Part shown: positions 9,627-18,171 of the stretch, piece by piece
How positions within the stretch are numbered: the first letter of the stretch is position 1
Layout: each line of letters starts with the position of its first letter
Assembly: GCF_020880415.1 (NCBI RefSeq)
Contig: NZ_JAJIUJ010000038.1
Location: forward strand, 124,001-188,000
Length of the DNA stretch: 64,000 nt
From: Xanthomonas euvesicatoria pv. euvesicatoria
Lineage (GTDB): Bacteria; Pseudomonadota; Gammaproteobacteria; Xanthomonadales; Xanthomonadaceae
Reading direction: 5' to 3'
Program-made: the position numbers and the translations under genes
Notes under the pieces: model-generated
Databases searched by the model: none
What the model was told of the DNA's origin: nothing
Seen by the model: the letters and a program-made list of their open reading frames with translations, nothing else

Positions 9627-10646
9627 TTAGTGCGGCAGATTCTTGGCCCAATACGCCTCGATCTGGGTGACCAGCGTGTCCGGCAGCGGCACGTAGTCCA
9701 ACTGCTTGGCCTGCGCATCGCCCTTGGTGTAGACCCAGCGGAAGAAGTCCAGGGTGTTCTTCAGGCCAGCCGGGTTCTTCGGCTTTTTCTGCACCAGAAT
9801 GAAATTGGTCGCCGTGATCGGCCAGGCGTTATCGCCAGCGGCGTTGGTCATCACCAGATAGAAGTCCTTGGCCGTGCCCCAGTCGGCACTGTTGGCCGCG
9901 GCGGCGAAGGTTTCGTCCGACGGTTGCACGAACTTGCCGGCCGCGTTCTTCATTGCGGTGTAGGCCATCTTGTTCTGCAGCGCGTACGACAACTCGACAT
10001 AGCCGATGCCGCCCTTGATCTGCTTCACGTAGGCGGCCACGCCCTCGTTGCCCTTGCCGCCGATGCCGGTCGGCCACTGCACGGCAGTCCCTTCGCCAAC
10101 CTTGCTCTTCCAGTCCGGGTTGACCTTGGACAGGTAGTTGGTGAAGTTGAAGCTGGTGCCCGAACCGTCGGAGCGGTGCACCACGGTGATCTTGCCTTCC
10201 GGCAGTTTCATGCCCGGGTTGAGCGCAGCGATGGCCGGGTCGTTCCAGGTGCTGACCTTGCCCAGGAAGATGTCGCCCAGGGTCTTGCCGTCCAGCTTGA
10301 GCGTACCGGCGGCGACGCCCGGAACGTTGACCACCGGCACCACGCCGCCGATCACCGAGGGAAACTGCGCCAGGCCGGCAGCGGCCAATTCTTCCGGCTT
10401 GAGCGGGGCATCGGACGAGCCGAAGTCCACGCTGGCCGCCTTGATTTGGGCAATACCGCCGCCCGAACCGATCGATTGGTAGTTGACCTGCTTCTTGGTG
10501 GCGGCGTTGTAGTCGGCCGACCACTTGGACATCACCGGGTAGATGAACGACGCACCGGCACCGGTGACATCGGCAGCCTGGGCACACAGTGCCAGCGAGG
10601 CGGCGAGTACGCCGACGGCCAGACGGGTCTTGAAGGAGTGGATCAC
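9627..10646 (-). CDS. pstS: Second phosphate-binding protein PstS, soluble periplasmic form
   Basis: 339 residues and clearly paralogous to the downstream pstS1: it shares GAGASFIYP, SIGSGGG, HRSDGSGT and WPITATNF. The signal peptide ends in an AQA-A type cleavage site and has no lipobox, so this copy should be soluble in the periplasm. PhoB-type repeats lie upstream and a strong terminator downstream, so it is probably its own PhoB-controlled unit. It may give high periplasmic binding capacity, feeding the same PstCAB complex. Confidence 0.95.
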   Translation of the reverse strand: MIHSFKTRLAVGVLAASLALCAQAADVTGAGASFIYPVMSKWSADYNAATKKQVNYQSIGSGGGIAQIKAASVDFGSSDAPLKPEELAAAGLAQFPSVIGGVVPVVNVPGVAAGTLKLDGKTLGDIFLGKVSTWNDPAIAALNPGMKLPEGKITVVHRSDGSGTSFNFTNYLSKVNPDWKSKVGEGTAVQWPTGIGGKGNEGVAAYVKQIKGGIGYVELSYALQNKMAYTAMKNAAGKFVQPSDETFAAAANSADWGTAKDFYLVMTNAAGDNAWPITATNFILVQKKPKNPAGLKNTLDFFRWVYTKGDAQAKQLDYVPLPDTLVTQIEAYWAKNLPH

Positions 10647-10720
10647 GGAACAGCTCCTGTAGCGAAGGGATGAGGACGTCCCGCCGTGGTGCCATTGCAG
10701 GGCAATGGCATGACCATGCG

Positions 10721-10749
10721 GTGTCTGGGAAATGACAGGGCGATGACGG
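10721..10749 (-). promoter_or_regulatory. Tandem PhoB boxes upstream of pstS2
   Basis: On the minus strand three 7-bp units are spaced exactly 11 bp apart: CCGTCAT-CGCC-CTGTCAT-TTCC-CAGACAC. The first two are close to the consensus and the third is degenerate. The 11-bp phasing is that of PhoB dimers on DNA. Confidence 0.65.
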
Positions 10750-10790
10750 CATTGCGCCGTCGGATGTTCAGGCCGGCAGGAAGTGGCGGC

Positions 10791-10829
10791 GCTGCCACCG
10801 CGTGCGCTCGACCGATCGCACGCGGCAGC
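10791..10829 (-). terminator. Strong hairpin after oprP
   Basis: GCTGCCGCGTGCG and CGCACGCGGTGGCAGC flank a ~10-nt loop just after the porin stop codon (minus strand). There is no clear T run, so it could be a Rho-dependent end or an RNA-stabilising structure. Confidence 0.55.
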
Positions 10830-10836
10830 GACGCAC

Positions 10837-12087
10837 TTACCAGTAGAACTGCGCGCGTGCTTCGATGATCGACGGGTTATCGTCGACCAGGCCGCGGGTG
10901 GTGCTGTTGTAGCGGGTGCTGTCGACCTTGGCGTAGTCGAGGGCGAACTTGAAGTTCGAGCGCCAGTACCAATTGGCGCCGACCGTCCAGATGTTCATCT
11001 TGCCGCCCAGCACGCCATCGACGAACGGTGTGTTGCCGTTGGCGACCAGGTGGCCATCGTTGAGGTCCAGGGTGTCGTAGCGCACCGCCAGCTGCCACAT
11101 GCCCGATGCCGGCTCGTTGGGCAGCGGGGTGGTCGGCACGCCAGCCTTGTAGCCCCAGGTTTCGCCGGTGAGGTTCCAGACGCCGCTCACGTACCAGCCG
11201 TCGCTCTTATAGTCGTGCGCATTGGCACCGATGCGGTTGGCGTTTTCCTGGAAGTACTCGCTCTGCAGCTTGAACGGCCCGGTGATCCACATCGCCTCGG
11301 CACCGGCCACGCCAACGTTGTCCACATTGGTGATGGCGCCGCTGTCGATCAGGCGAACGGTGGTCAGGTCGGCGTCGGGGCGTGCGCGCAGGCGCAAGGT
11401 GTCGTCGTCGGTGTCGTAGGCCAGGTAGCTCAGGCCGAAGTGCAGCACGTTGCCAGTCTCGTTGATCGGCGCCCAGGTGCCGCGCGCGCCATAGCCGTTG
11501 CCGTGCGCCTGGTTACGGGTCAGCTCGCGGCCGAATGCACTGGCGGTCACGCTCCAATTGTTGTCGCCCATGCCATAGGCCACGCCCAACCGGCGCGAGA
11601 TGCCATAGGTGTTGGTCACCGACGCCTTGGAGACGAAGTCGTTGTTCTTGGTGCTGGACAGTTCTTCCAGGCTGTTGGGCTGCTTGAACTGGCCGATCTG
11701 CAGGTAATTGTTCGCGTTGCCGCCGAACTTGTACTTGATGTTGTTATCCAGGAAGCGGCCAGTGCTGCGAATGGTGGTGCCACGGATGGTGACCTCCTTC
11801 AGCACGCTCGGGTCATAGCCGGCGACCCATTCGAAGTTGCCCGGGCCCTTGCCCTTGAGGACCAGCTCGGCGCGCCGGATGCTGAATTCGGAATTGTCGC
11901 CATTGGCACCGATCGGGCCATTGAGGTCCTGCACATCGTTGTGGAACCAGTTGCCGTCGGCCTGGACCAGGCCTTCCAGCGAGATTTCCGAACCACCGAT
12001 CACATCGATGGCGATCTCGGCGTGTGCTGCAGGGGCGGCCAGTGCCAGCAGCAGCGCGGAACCAAGCAGGGTGGGAGCGAGTTTCAT
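10837..12087 (-). CDS. oprP: OprP/OprO-type phosphate-selective porin
   Basis: 416 residues. A signal peptide ends in APAAHA; the rest has a beta-barrel pattern and finishes with the terminal aromatic ARAQFYW typical of outer-membrane proteins. Motifs such as FSIRRAELVLKG and NNYLQIGQFKQP match the Porin_O_P family. It would let phosphate or polyphosphate cross the outer membrane to the two PstS proteins. The gene lies at the head of the pho cluster, with possible PhoB half-sites upstream. Confidence 0.9.
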   Translation of the reverse strand: MKLAPTLLGSALLLALAAPAAHAEIAIDVIGGSEISLEGLVQADGNWFHNDVQDLNGPIGANGDNSEFSIRRAELVLKGKGPGNFEWVAGYDPSVLKEVTIRGTTIRSTGRFLDNNIKYKFGGNANNYLQIGQFKQPNSLEELSSTKNNDFVSKASVTNTYGISRRLGVAYGMGDNNWSVTASAFGRELTRNQAHGNGYGARGTWAPINETGNVLHFGLSYLAYDTDDDTLRLRARPDADLTTVRLIDSGAITNVDNVGVAGAEAMWITGPFKLQSEYFQENANRIGANAHDYKSDGWYVSGVWNLTGETWGYKAGVPTTPLPNEPASGMWQLAVRYDTLDLNDGHLVANGNTPFVDGVLGGKMNIWTVGANWYWRSNFKFALDYAKVDSTRYNSTTRGLVDDNPSIIEARAQFYW

Positions 12088-12144
12088 AGATGCCTTGCGA
12101 CCTGAGAAAGTGGGCGCAGGCTAGGGTGTGAAGGTTGCGTTAAT

Positions 12145-12259
12145 GTGACAAAACAACAAAAACGTAATACGTGATTTTTGCCAATAAAGACAAGAGTTTA
12201 CGTTTGTTTAAACTATGTCAGTGTGTGTCAAAAAACTGAACCGCGCTGTTTTATGACAG
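12145..12259 (-). promoter_or_regulatory. Candidate oprP promoter region with PhoB half-sites
   Basis: The 316-bp gap 12088-12403 separates divergent genes and is unusually AT-rich for this window. On the minus strand it holds TTGTCAC-ATTA-ACGCAAC (from 12151) and a perfect half-site CTGTCAT (12253-12259) followed by AAAACAG. Neither is a full PHO box. Control of oprP by PhoB is inferred from function and neighbours. Confidence 0.4.
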
Positions 12260-12403
12260 TACTCGGTGCCAACCTCAACGCCTTGAATTTCCCAGCTGTG
12301 CCGCTGACGGGCTGAACTGGCGCTATGTCAGCCTGAACACATGCGTCAGTTTGTGCGGCGCACCACTTGCATACGCGGCGTCAAAATTGTTAGCTTCGAG
12401 GCC

Positions 12404-12745
12404 ATGTTTCCTCGATTCCTCCAAATGCTGTTGGTCTGCCTGCTCGCGCTTTCCGCGTGGTCGGCAGCCAATGCGCACGCGCGCATGCATCATGCGTTCG
12501 TGGGCGACGGCCTGGCGGTAATGGTGGATGCTGGCGAAGAACGCGATGCAGCAGAAGATCCGCAGGACGACGGCGATACACAGAGCCAAGTCGACACACA
12601 GCCTGCAGACGATATCCCCTTGCTTTCCCAAGCATGGCCGATGCTGGCGCGGTATTCCCCCTCTTGGCACGCGCATCACGCGCCGGCAAATCAAAAACGC
12701 GACCTGATCCCACAGCTGCGTCCTCCAAACGCACTGCTTGGCTGA
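12404..12745 (+). CDS. Small secreted protein of unknown function
   Basis: 113 residues. A hydrophobic signal peptide (about 1-25, ending SAANA) is followed by HARMHHAF, then an acidic Asp/Glu/Gln-rich middle (about 40-70) and a His/Pro-containing tail. The start MFPRFLQ was chosen because it begins the signal peptide; earlier in-frame codons add a basic, non-signal stretch. No domain is recognised. It lies 114 bp before the carbonic anhydrase on the same strand. It is probably a real but genus-restricted gene. Confidence 0.55.
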   Translation: MFPRFLQMLLVCLLALSAWSAANAHARMHHAFVGDGLAVMVDAGEERDAAEDPQDDGDTQSQVDTQPADDIPLLSQAWPMLARYSPSWHAHHAPANQKRDLIPQLRPPNALLG

Positions 12746-12859
12746 TCCCCGCTGTCGCTGCACCCGGTGCATTCCGCGCCGGATTCCCAATTGATTTGTT
12801 TGTCTTGCAATTCGCGGTTTGCGCCGCGGATGGCTATTCGTTGCCTAGAGGAATCTCCC

Positions 12860-13540
12860 ATGGAAAGTTTGCTAGAAGGTTTTCGCCATTTCCGTAAGGA
12901 AGTCTATCCGCGTCAGAGTGCGCGCTTTCAGGAACTGGCAGGCGGCCAGAGCCCGCATACGCTGTTCATCACCTGCGCAGACTCGCGCGTCATGCCGGAG
13001 CTGATCTTCTCCGCACAGCCGGGCGAATTGTTCGTCTATCGCAATATCGGCAATGTGGTGCCGCCGTACTCGCAACATGTTAGTGGCGTGGTGGCAGCGA
13101 TCGAATACGCCATCGCAGTGCTGGGCGTGCGCCACATCGTGATCTGCGGGCACACCGACTGCGGCGCGATGAAGGCAGTGCTCAAGCCGGAGTCGCTGGA
13201 AGACGTGCCCTCCGTGGCAGCGTGGCTCAAGCACACCGATGCGGCGCGCCATGTCACCGCGCATCACGGGCACGATCCGCAGAGCCATGAAGCGCTGAGC
13301 TGCATGACCGAAGAGAACGTGGTCTCGCAGTTGGACCACCTGCGCACGCAGCCGGTGGTGGCAGCGCGCCTGGCGGCGGGCACGTTGCGCATCCACGGCT
13401 GGATCTACGATATCGCGCACGGGGAGATCCGCGCCTTCGATGCCGAGAAGGGTGGCTTCCGGCCACTGCTGGCCGAAAGCACCCCCGAAGCCACTCCACG
13501 CCCGCGACTGCAACAAGTCGTGCGCGCTGAACTCGCCTGA
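12860..13540 (+). CDS. Beta-carbonic anhydrase (SulP-linked)
   Basis: 226 residues. The zinc ligands and catalytic dyad of beta-class enzymes are visible: Cys39-Ala-Asp41-Ser-Arg43, then His98-Thr-Asp-Cys101. It interconverts CO2 and bicarbonate in the cytoplasm. The start MESLLEG has an AGAGGAA ribosome-binding site; the longer frame upstream has no support. It is followed after 11 bp by a SulP anion transporter, which suggests a paired bicarbonate uptake/hydration unit. A second, divergent beta-carbonic anhydrase lies at 37323-37985. Confidence 0.94.
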   Translation: MESLLEGFRHFRKEVYPRQSARFQELAGGQSPHTLFITCADSRVMPELIFSAQPGELFVYRNIGNVVPPYSQHVSGVVAAIEYAIAVLGVRHIVICGHTDCGAMKAVLKPESLEDVPSVAAWLKHTDAARHVTAHHGHDPQSHEALSCMTEENVVSQLDHLRTQPVVAARLAAGTLRIHGWIYDIAHGEIRAFDAEKGGFRPLLAESTPEATPRPRLQQVVRAELA

Positions 13541-13551
13541 CGGAGCCTGCC

Positions 13552-15120
13552 ATGAACACATCAGGTATCGGCGGATATTTCCGCCAGGGACTGTTTGGGC
13601 GTGATTTATTGGCGTCCGTGGTGGTCTTCCTTGTCGCGCTGCCGCTGTGCATGGGTATCGCGATCGCATCCGGCATGCCGCCCGCCGCGGGCCTGATCAC
13701 CGGCATCGTGGGTGGTCTGGTCGTCGGCTTTCTGGCGGGTTCTCCGCTGCAGGTGAGCGGGCCGGCCGCCGGCCTGGCTGTGTTGGTGTTCGAACTGGTG
13801 CGGGAGCACGGCGCTGTTGCGCTCGGGCCGGTGATCTTGGTGGCCGGCGCAATTCAGCTGATTGCCGGTCTGTGCCGCGCAGGCGTCTGGTTCCGGATGA
13901 CATCGCCGGCCGTGGTGGCCGGCATGTTGTCGGGCATCGGCATCCTTATCGTGGCCTCGCAGGCGCACGTCTTGATGGATGCCGCGCCCAAGGCCCGCGG
14001 TCTGGAAAACTTCGCTGCATTGCCTGGCGTGTTGTGGCAGGCCATCAGCGAGGGGACCGGCCGTAATGCGCTGTTCGTGGGTCTGGCGACGATCGGTATC
14101 ATCCTGGCCTGGGACAAGCTGCGCCCGCAGCGCCTGCGGTTTCTGCCGGGTGCATTGATCGCGGTGGTGGTTGTCACCGCGACCGTGCAGTTGCAGGGCT
14201 TGAACGTCAACAAGGTCGATGTCCCGACCAATCTGTTCTCTGCGATCAGCATCCCCAGCATTTCCGACATCTTTGGCGTGTTCAACCACACCTTGCTGGT
14301 CTCGGCAGTGACCTTCGCCTTCATCGCCAGCGCCGAGACCTTGCTGTCGGCGGCGGCGGTGGACCGCATGCATCAGGGGGCGCGGACGCAGTACGACCGT
14401 GAGCTGGCGGCGCAGGGCGTGGGCAATATGCTCTGCGGCTTCCTGGGTGCATTGCCGATGACCGGGGTGATCGTGCGCAGCGCGGCCAACGTGCAGGCCG
14501 GTGCGGCAACGCGTGCATCGACCATCCTGCACGGCAGCTGGCTGCTGGTGTTCGCCATGCTGTTGCCGTGGCTGCTGCGGATGACGCCGGTGGCCTGTCT
14601 GGCCGGCATCCTGGTCTATACCGGCGTGAAGATGATCAAGATCGGGCAGGTCAAGGAGCTGGCGACCTATGGCCGCGGAACGGCCGCGATCTACCTGGCG
14701 ACCACCTTCGCGATCGTGGCCACCGACCTGCTGACCGGCGTGCTGATCGGCTTCGGTCTGTCGCTGTTCCGTCTGGCACTGCATTCGTCGCGTCTGAAGG
14801 TCGAGGTGCGTGAGCACGCCGACAAGAAGGACGAAATGCATCTGACCCTCCAGGGTTCGGCCACCTTCCTGAAGGTGCCGGCCATGGCACGTACGCTGGA
14901 AAGCGTGCCGCCGAACACTGCGCTGCATCTGGATGTGGCCAAGCTGCACCACGTCGATCATGCCTGCATCGAGTTGTTGCGCGACTGGAGCCGCAATGCG
15001 GCCTCACGCGGCTGCGAACTGGTGGTGGACTGGAAGGAGCTGGATCGACGTGTCGAAGGCCAGCCCACAGTGGATGGCGTGCTGGTGGAACAGCGCGTCG
15101 AGCAGGCGAAAGCTGCGTAA
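13552..15120 (+). CDS. SulP-family anion transporter with STAS domain
   Basis: 522 residues. The SulP membrane core is about residues 15-420, with the typical PPAAGLITGIVGG and SGPAAGLAVLV stretches. A short C-terminal STAS domain spans about 425-510. Family members carry sulfate, bicarbonate or other anions with Na+ or H+. The tight link to a carbonic anhydrase favours bicarbonate as the substrate, as in other CA-SulP pairs; this is inference from context. A strong terminator follows. Confidence 0.9.
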   Translation: MNTSGIGGYFRQGLFGRDLLASVVVFLVALPLCMGIAIASGMPPAAGLITGIVGGLVVGFLAGSPLQVSGPAAGLAVLVFELVREHGAVALGPVILVAGAIQLIAGLCRAGVWFRMTSPAVVAGMLSGIGILIVASQAHVLMDAAPKARGLENFAALPGVLWQAISEGTGRNALFVGLATIGIILAWDKLRPQRLRFLPGALIAVVVVTATVQLQGLNVNKVDVPTNLFSAISIPSISDIFGVFNHTLLVSAVTFAFIASAETLLSAAAVDRMHQGARTQYDRELAAQGVGNMLCGFLGALPMTGVIVRSAANVQAGAATRASTILHGSWLLVFAMLLPWLLRMTPVACLAGILVYTGVKMIKIGQVKELATYGRGTAAIYLATTFAIVATDLLTGVLIGFGLSLFRLALHSSRLKVEVREHADKKDEMHLTLQGSATFLKVPAMARTLESVPPNTALHLDVAKLHHVDHACIELLRDWSRNAASRGCELVVDWKELDRRVEGQPTVDGVLVEQRVEQAKAA

Positions 15121-15159
15121 AGTGTTGTAAACGCCCGGCGTTCGCGCCGGGTGACCCCC

Positions 15160-15217
15160 ATCGTGATCGGGTGATGCATGGCGCCGAAAGACGCATCATC
15201 CGGTCACGATTTTTTTG
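15160..15217 (+). terminator. Rho-independent terminator after SulP gene
   Basis: ATCGTGATCGGGTGATGC and GCATCATCCGGTCACGAT form a long near-perfect stem, followed by seven T. A second smaller GCCCGGCG/CGCCGGGT hairpin precedes it at about 15133-15152. Confidence 0.9.
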
Positions 15218-15319
15218 GGCGGAGTGGGGATTCGAGATTCGTAAAAGCTTGCAGCCTTGCGGTTTGCTGCGTGTGACGAGGGCGCGCGGTTGCGCCGTTG
15301 CTCCGGCGCCACTGCTGTC

Positions 15320-16030
15320 TCAACTCTTGGTTTTTGCTTGCCGCTCAGGCGCCGGTGGCGTCTTGTCGCGGTAGCGGCATAGATCGTGGATCACGCAGCC
15401 CGGGCAATCCGGCTTGCGTGCCTTGCAGACGTAGCGTCCGTGCAGGATCAGCCAGTGATGTGCATCGTGTAGAAACTCGGCCGGGATCACCTTGACCAAC
15501 TTGTCTTCGACCGCGCGCACGTCCTTGCCTGGTGCAAGGCCGGTGCGGTTGGAAACGCGAAAGATATGCGTGTCCACGGCCATGGCGGGTTCGCCGAAGG
15601 CGGTGTTGAGCACCACATTTGCGGTCTTGCGGCCCACGCCGGGCAGCGCTTCCAGCGCGGCGCGATCATGCGGCACGTCGCCGCCATAGCGCTCCAGCAG
15701 GATGCGGCAGGTGGCGATGACGTTCTTGGCCTTGGCGTTGAACAAGCCGATGGTGGAGATGTACCGCTTCAGGCCTTCTTCGCCGAGATCGAGAATGTCG
15801 CGCGGGGTGTTGGCCACCGGATAGAGCTTGCGGGTCGCCTTGTTGACGCCGACATCGGTGGCTTGCGCCGACAGCAGCACCGCGATCAATAACTCGAATG
15901 GGGTGGTGTATTCCAGCTCGGTGGTGGGGTGCGGATTGAGTTCGCGCAGGCGCTCGAACATCTCCTGTATCTCGGGCTTGCGCATGCTGCTGCCACGACG
16001 CGCCGGTACCATTGCCTGGGGTGTGTTCAT
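15320..16030 (-). CDS. nth: Endonuclease III
   Basis: 236 residues. A bifunctional DNA glycosylase/AP lyase for oxidised pyrimidines. The helix-hairpin-helix LPGVGRKTA is at 129-137 with catalytic Lys135 and Asp153. The C-terminal [4Fe-4S] cluster ligands are Cys202, 209, 212 and 218 (C-x6-C-x2-C-x5-C). The chosen start overlaps the stop of the upstream gene as ATGA. An internal start at MRKPEIQ would give the usual 211-residue length, so the first 15 residues are uncertain. Confidence 0.96.
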   Translation of the reverse strand: MNTPQAMVPARRGSSMRKPEIQEMFERLRELNPHPTTELEYTTPFELLIAVLLSAQATDVGVNKATRKLYPVANTPRDILDLGEEGLKRYISTIGLFNAKAKNVIATCRILLERYGGDVPHDRAALEALPGVGRKTANVVLNTAFGEPAMAVDTHIFRVSNRTGLAPGKDVRAVEDKLVKVIPAEFLHDAHHWLILHGRYVCKARKPDCPGCVIHDLCRYRDKTPPAPERQAKTKS

Positions 16031-16407
16031 GGCTGCGCTCCGCCAGCGGCTTTCGCCTTCGCGCGCGCCAGGATGGCAGCGGCCAGCGGCGGCAGTGCGG
16101 GCGTTGCCGGTTGGCTGGGTGCCGGGGCGGGCGCCCTGCGCGCATCGCGTTCGGTGGCGCGCCGTTGCAGGCGCGCCGAGCGCGCGCGGTAGCGTTCGCG
16201 CGCGGCCCAGGCGTCTTGTAGACGGCGTTGCGCGCTGAGCAACGTGGCGCAGACCTGCGGGCAGTCGGCGTCCAGCGTATCGTGCTGCGGGTCGGGCAGA
16301 TAGGCCATCAAGCCGAGTGCCAGCGCACGATCCAGGTCGTCGGCCTGCACACAATCGAACAACCGCAGCGCCAACGGACGCGATGCCGGAATGAGCTCGA
16401 GCGTCAT
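16027..16407 (-). CDS. Uncharacterised protein between enoyl-CoA hydratase and nth
   Basis: 126 residues, probably cytoplasmic and helical, Ala/Arg/Gln-rich. It starts MTLELIPASRP and has a basic, Pro/Ala-rich C-terminus. It is not RnfB, which often precedes nth in gammaproteobacteria. Coupling by ATGA overlap to nth and an 8-bp gap from the enoyl-CoA hydratase show it belongs to this operon. No domain or function recognised. Confidence 0.6.
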   Translation of the reverse strand: MTLELIPASRPLALRLFDCVQADDLDRALALGLMAYLPDPQHDTLDADCPQVCATLLSAQRRLQDAWAARERYRARSARLQRRATERDARRAPAPAPSQPATPALPPLAAAILARAKAKAAGGAQP

Positions 16408-16414
16408 GGCGATA

Positions 16415-17197
16415 TCAGCGGTTGTGGAACTGGGCAGGGCGTTTGTCGAGGAATGCGCGAGTGCCTTCGCGCATGTCGTCAGTGGCGAACAACAACGCAA
16501 ATTGCGCGGTTTCCAGCTGCAGGCCTTCCTCGATGGCGCATTCGCCGCCGAACACCACCGCATCCAGAATGCCGCGCAGTGCCAGCGGCGCTGCAGTTGC
16601 CAGGCGTTGCGCAAGCGCCAGCGTTTCTTCGTGCAGGGCATCCGCTTCGACCACGCGATTGACCAGGCCCAATTGCAGTGCGCGGGCCGCGTCGATCGGC
16701 AGGCCGAGCAGGCTCAGTTCCAGCGCTGCGGCGCGGCCGGTGAGGCGCAGCAGGCGCTGCGTGCCGCCAAAGCCGGGAATCAGGCCGAGATTGATTTCCG
16801 GTTGCCCCAGGCGCGCTGTTGCTGCGGCGATGCGCAGGTGACACGCCATTGCCAGCTCCAGGCCGCCGCCCAGCGCAAAGCCATTGATCATCGCGATCAC
16901 CGGCTTGGGCATGCGCTCGATCCGGCGCATCAGTTGCTGGCCCAGCAACGAGAACTCGCGCCCCTGGATTGCCGACAGGTCACTCATTTCCGCGATATCG
17001 GCACCCGCCACGAAGGCCTTGGGGCCGGCGCCGGTGAGAATCACGGCGCGTATGTCGTCCGCATTGGCTGCGTCTTGGAACGCCTGATCCAGGGCCTGCA
17101 TGGTCTGCCGGTTCAGTGCGTTCAGTTTGTCCGGCCGATTGACCGTAATCGTCCGGACGCTGGCGTGGTCGGCGATCAGAATGACGTGATTGGACAT
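16415..17197 (-). CDS. Enoyl-CoA hydratase/isomerase family protein
   Basis: 260 residues of the crotonase fold. The oxyanion-hole segments AGADIAEM and GFALGGGLELAMAC are present, and both catalytic glutamates of true hydratases are in place (GGLELA and GQPEINLGL). It would hydrate trans-2-enoyl-CoA in fatty-acid breakdown or a related path. The rest of a beta-oxidation set is not adjacent, and the exact substrate is unknown. First gene of the operon with the 126-residue protein and nth. Confidence 0.9.
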   Translation of the reverse strand: MSNHVILIADHASVRTITVNRPDKLNALNRQTMQALDQAFQDAANADDIRAVILTGAGPKAFVAGADIAEMSDLSAIQGREFSLLGQQLMRRIERMPKPVIAMINGFALGGGLELAMACHLRIAAATARLGQPEINLGLIPGFGGTQRLLRLTGRAAALELSLLGLPIDAARALQLGLVNRVVEADALHEETLALAQRLATAAPLALRGILDAVVFGGECAIEEGLQLETAQFALLFATDDMREGTRAFLDKRPAQFHNR

Positions 17198-17360
17198 GTG
17201 AACCCTTGCGAACGTAAAAAAATAGTAAACACGGAACTTCCAAAACCCTTGCTGGTCCTAGCTTTCGCGATAAGTAGCGGTTCGGTATCGCGGCCGCTAT
17301 CCTAGCGCGTCATCTCAGGCGGCAGACCCGTCCTGTGCCACCACCCTGGAGAATTGTTTG

Positions 17361-18059
17361 ATGAAGTTGCGTTCTATCGCGGTCGCTGTGGCGGCCCTGG
17401 CCCTGACGGGCAATGCACTGGCCCAGGACACGACGTCCGAGAAGGGCAAGTTGAGCTATTACTTCGGCTACGACTATGGCAACAACCTTGCCGAGCTCAC
17501 CGGCCGCGGCGAGCAGCTCGACATCAACTCGGTGGTAAAGGGTCTGCAGGACGCCTATGCCAAGAAGCAGCCGGCCATCACTGCCGACCAGTTGAAGCCG
17601 GCCGTTGAGGCGTTCCAGAAGCGCGAGCAGGGCCGTGCCCAGCAGGCCAAGGCCGAGTACGACAAGGCCGCTGCAGCCAACAAGACCAAGAGCGATGCGT
17701 TCCTGGCCAAGAACAAGAGCACCGCCGGCGTGCAGACGCTGCCGAGCGGCGTGCAGTACCGCGTGATCGAAGCCGGCAAGGGCGCCAAGCCGACCCAGGC
17801 CAGCACCGTGCAGCTGGAAGTGGCCGGTCCGTTCCCGTTCGGCGACCGCGAGAAGGCACGTCCGGCGCAGCAGATCCCGGCCATCAAGGTCAGCGAAGTC
17901 GAAATGCAGGCCATGCGCGACACGCTGCTGCAGATGCCGGCCGGCTCGAAGTGGGAAGTGACCCTGCCGCCGGAAAAGGCCTACGGTGCCGACCCGCGTA
18001 CCCCGTTCCCGCCGAACGTGGCTGTGCAGTTCGAGATCAAGTTGGTCAGCGTCAAGTAA
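17361..18059 (+). CDS. FKBP-type periplasmic protein with degenerate catalytic domain
   Basis: 232 residues. A signal peptide (about 1-21, ending NALAQ) is followed by an FkpA/Mip-type N-terminal helical domain (about 25-110, KLSYYFGYDYG) and a C-terminal FKBP-like domain. The second half of the FKBP fold is clear (LLQMPAGSKWEVTLPPEKAYG and FPPNVAVQFEIKLV). The first half lacks the usual YTGTLxDGxxFDSS segment and the VIPGW loop. It may be a periplasmic chaperone with little isomerase activity. GGAGA ribosome-binding site; a strong terminator follows. Confidence 0.88.
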   Translation: MKLRSIAVAVAALALTGNALAQDTTSEKGKLSYYFGYDYGNNLAELTGRGEQLDINSVVKGLQDAYAKKQPAITADQLKPAVEAFQKREQGRAQQAKAEYDKAAAANKTKSDAFLAKNKSTAGVQTLPSGVQYRVIEAGKGAKPTQASTVQLEVAGPFPFGDREKARPAQQIPAIKVSEVEMQAMRDTLLQMPAGSKWEVTLPPEKAYGADPRTPFPPNVAVQFEIKLVSVK

Positions 18060-18077
18060 TTGCACGTGATGTTGTTG

Positions 18078-18113
18078 CGACAACGCCGGCCACCAGGCCG
18101 GCGTTGTCGTTTT
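18078..18113 (+). terminator. Rho-independent terminator after FKBP gene
   Basis: CGACAACGCCGGCC and GGCCGGCGTTGTCG around an ACCA loop, followed by TTTT. A very strong stem. Confidence 0.92.
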
Positions 18114-18171
18114 GGTCCAGCGATTGTCTGAAGAGAACGATGCAACGATGCAGCGGCCGCAGGACCCAGCG

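Noticed and set aside
7992-10673. 893-residue open frame on the plus strand
   Set aside because: It is antisense to pstC and both pstS genes, has shadow-type composition, and repeats itself because the two pstS genes are paralogous.
12217-12231. TGTCA...TGTCA on the plus strand as a PhoB box
   Set aside because: The repeats are 10 bp apart rather than 11, and the flanks do not match.
13606-14961. 451-residue open frame on the minus strand
   Set aside because: Antisense to the SulP transporter, His/Gln/Arg-rich shadow with no motif.
17264-17285. TTCGC-N12-TTCGG ahead of the FKBP gene, considered as a HrpX PIP box
   Set aside because: The PIP box needs 15 bases between the two parts; here there are 12.
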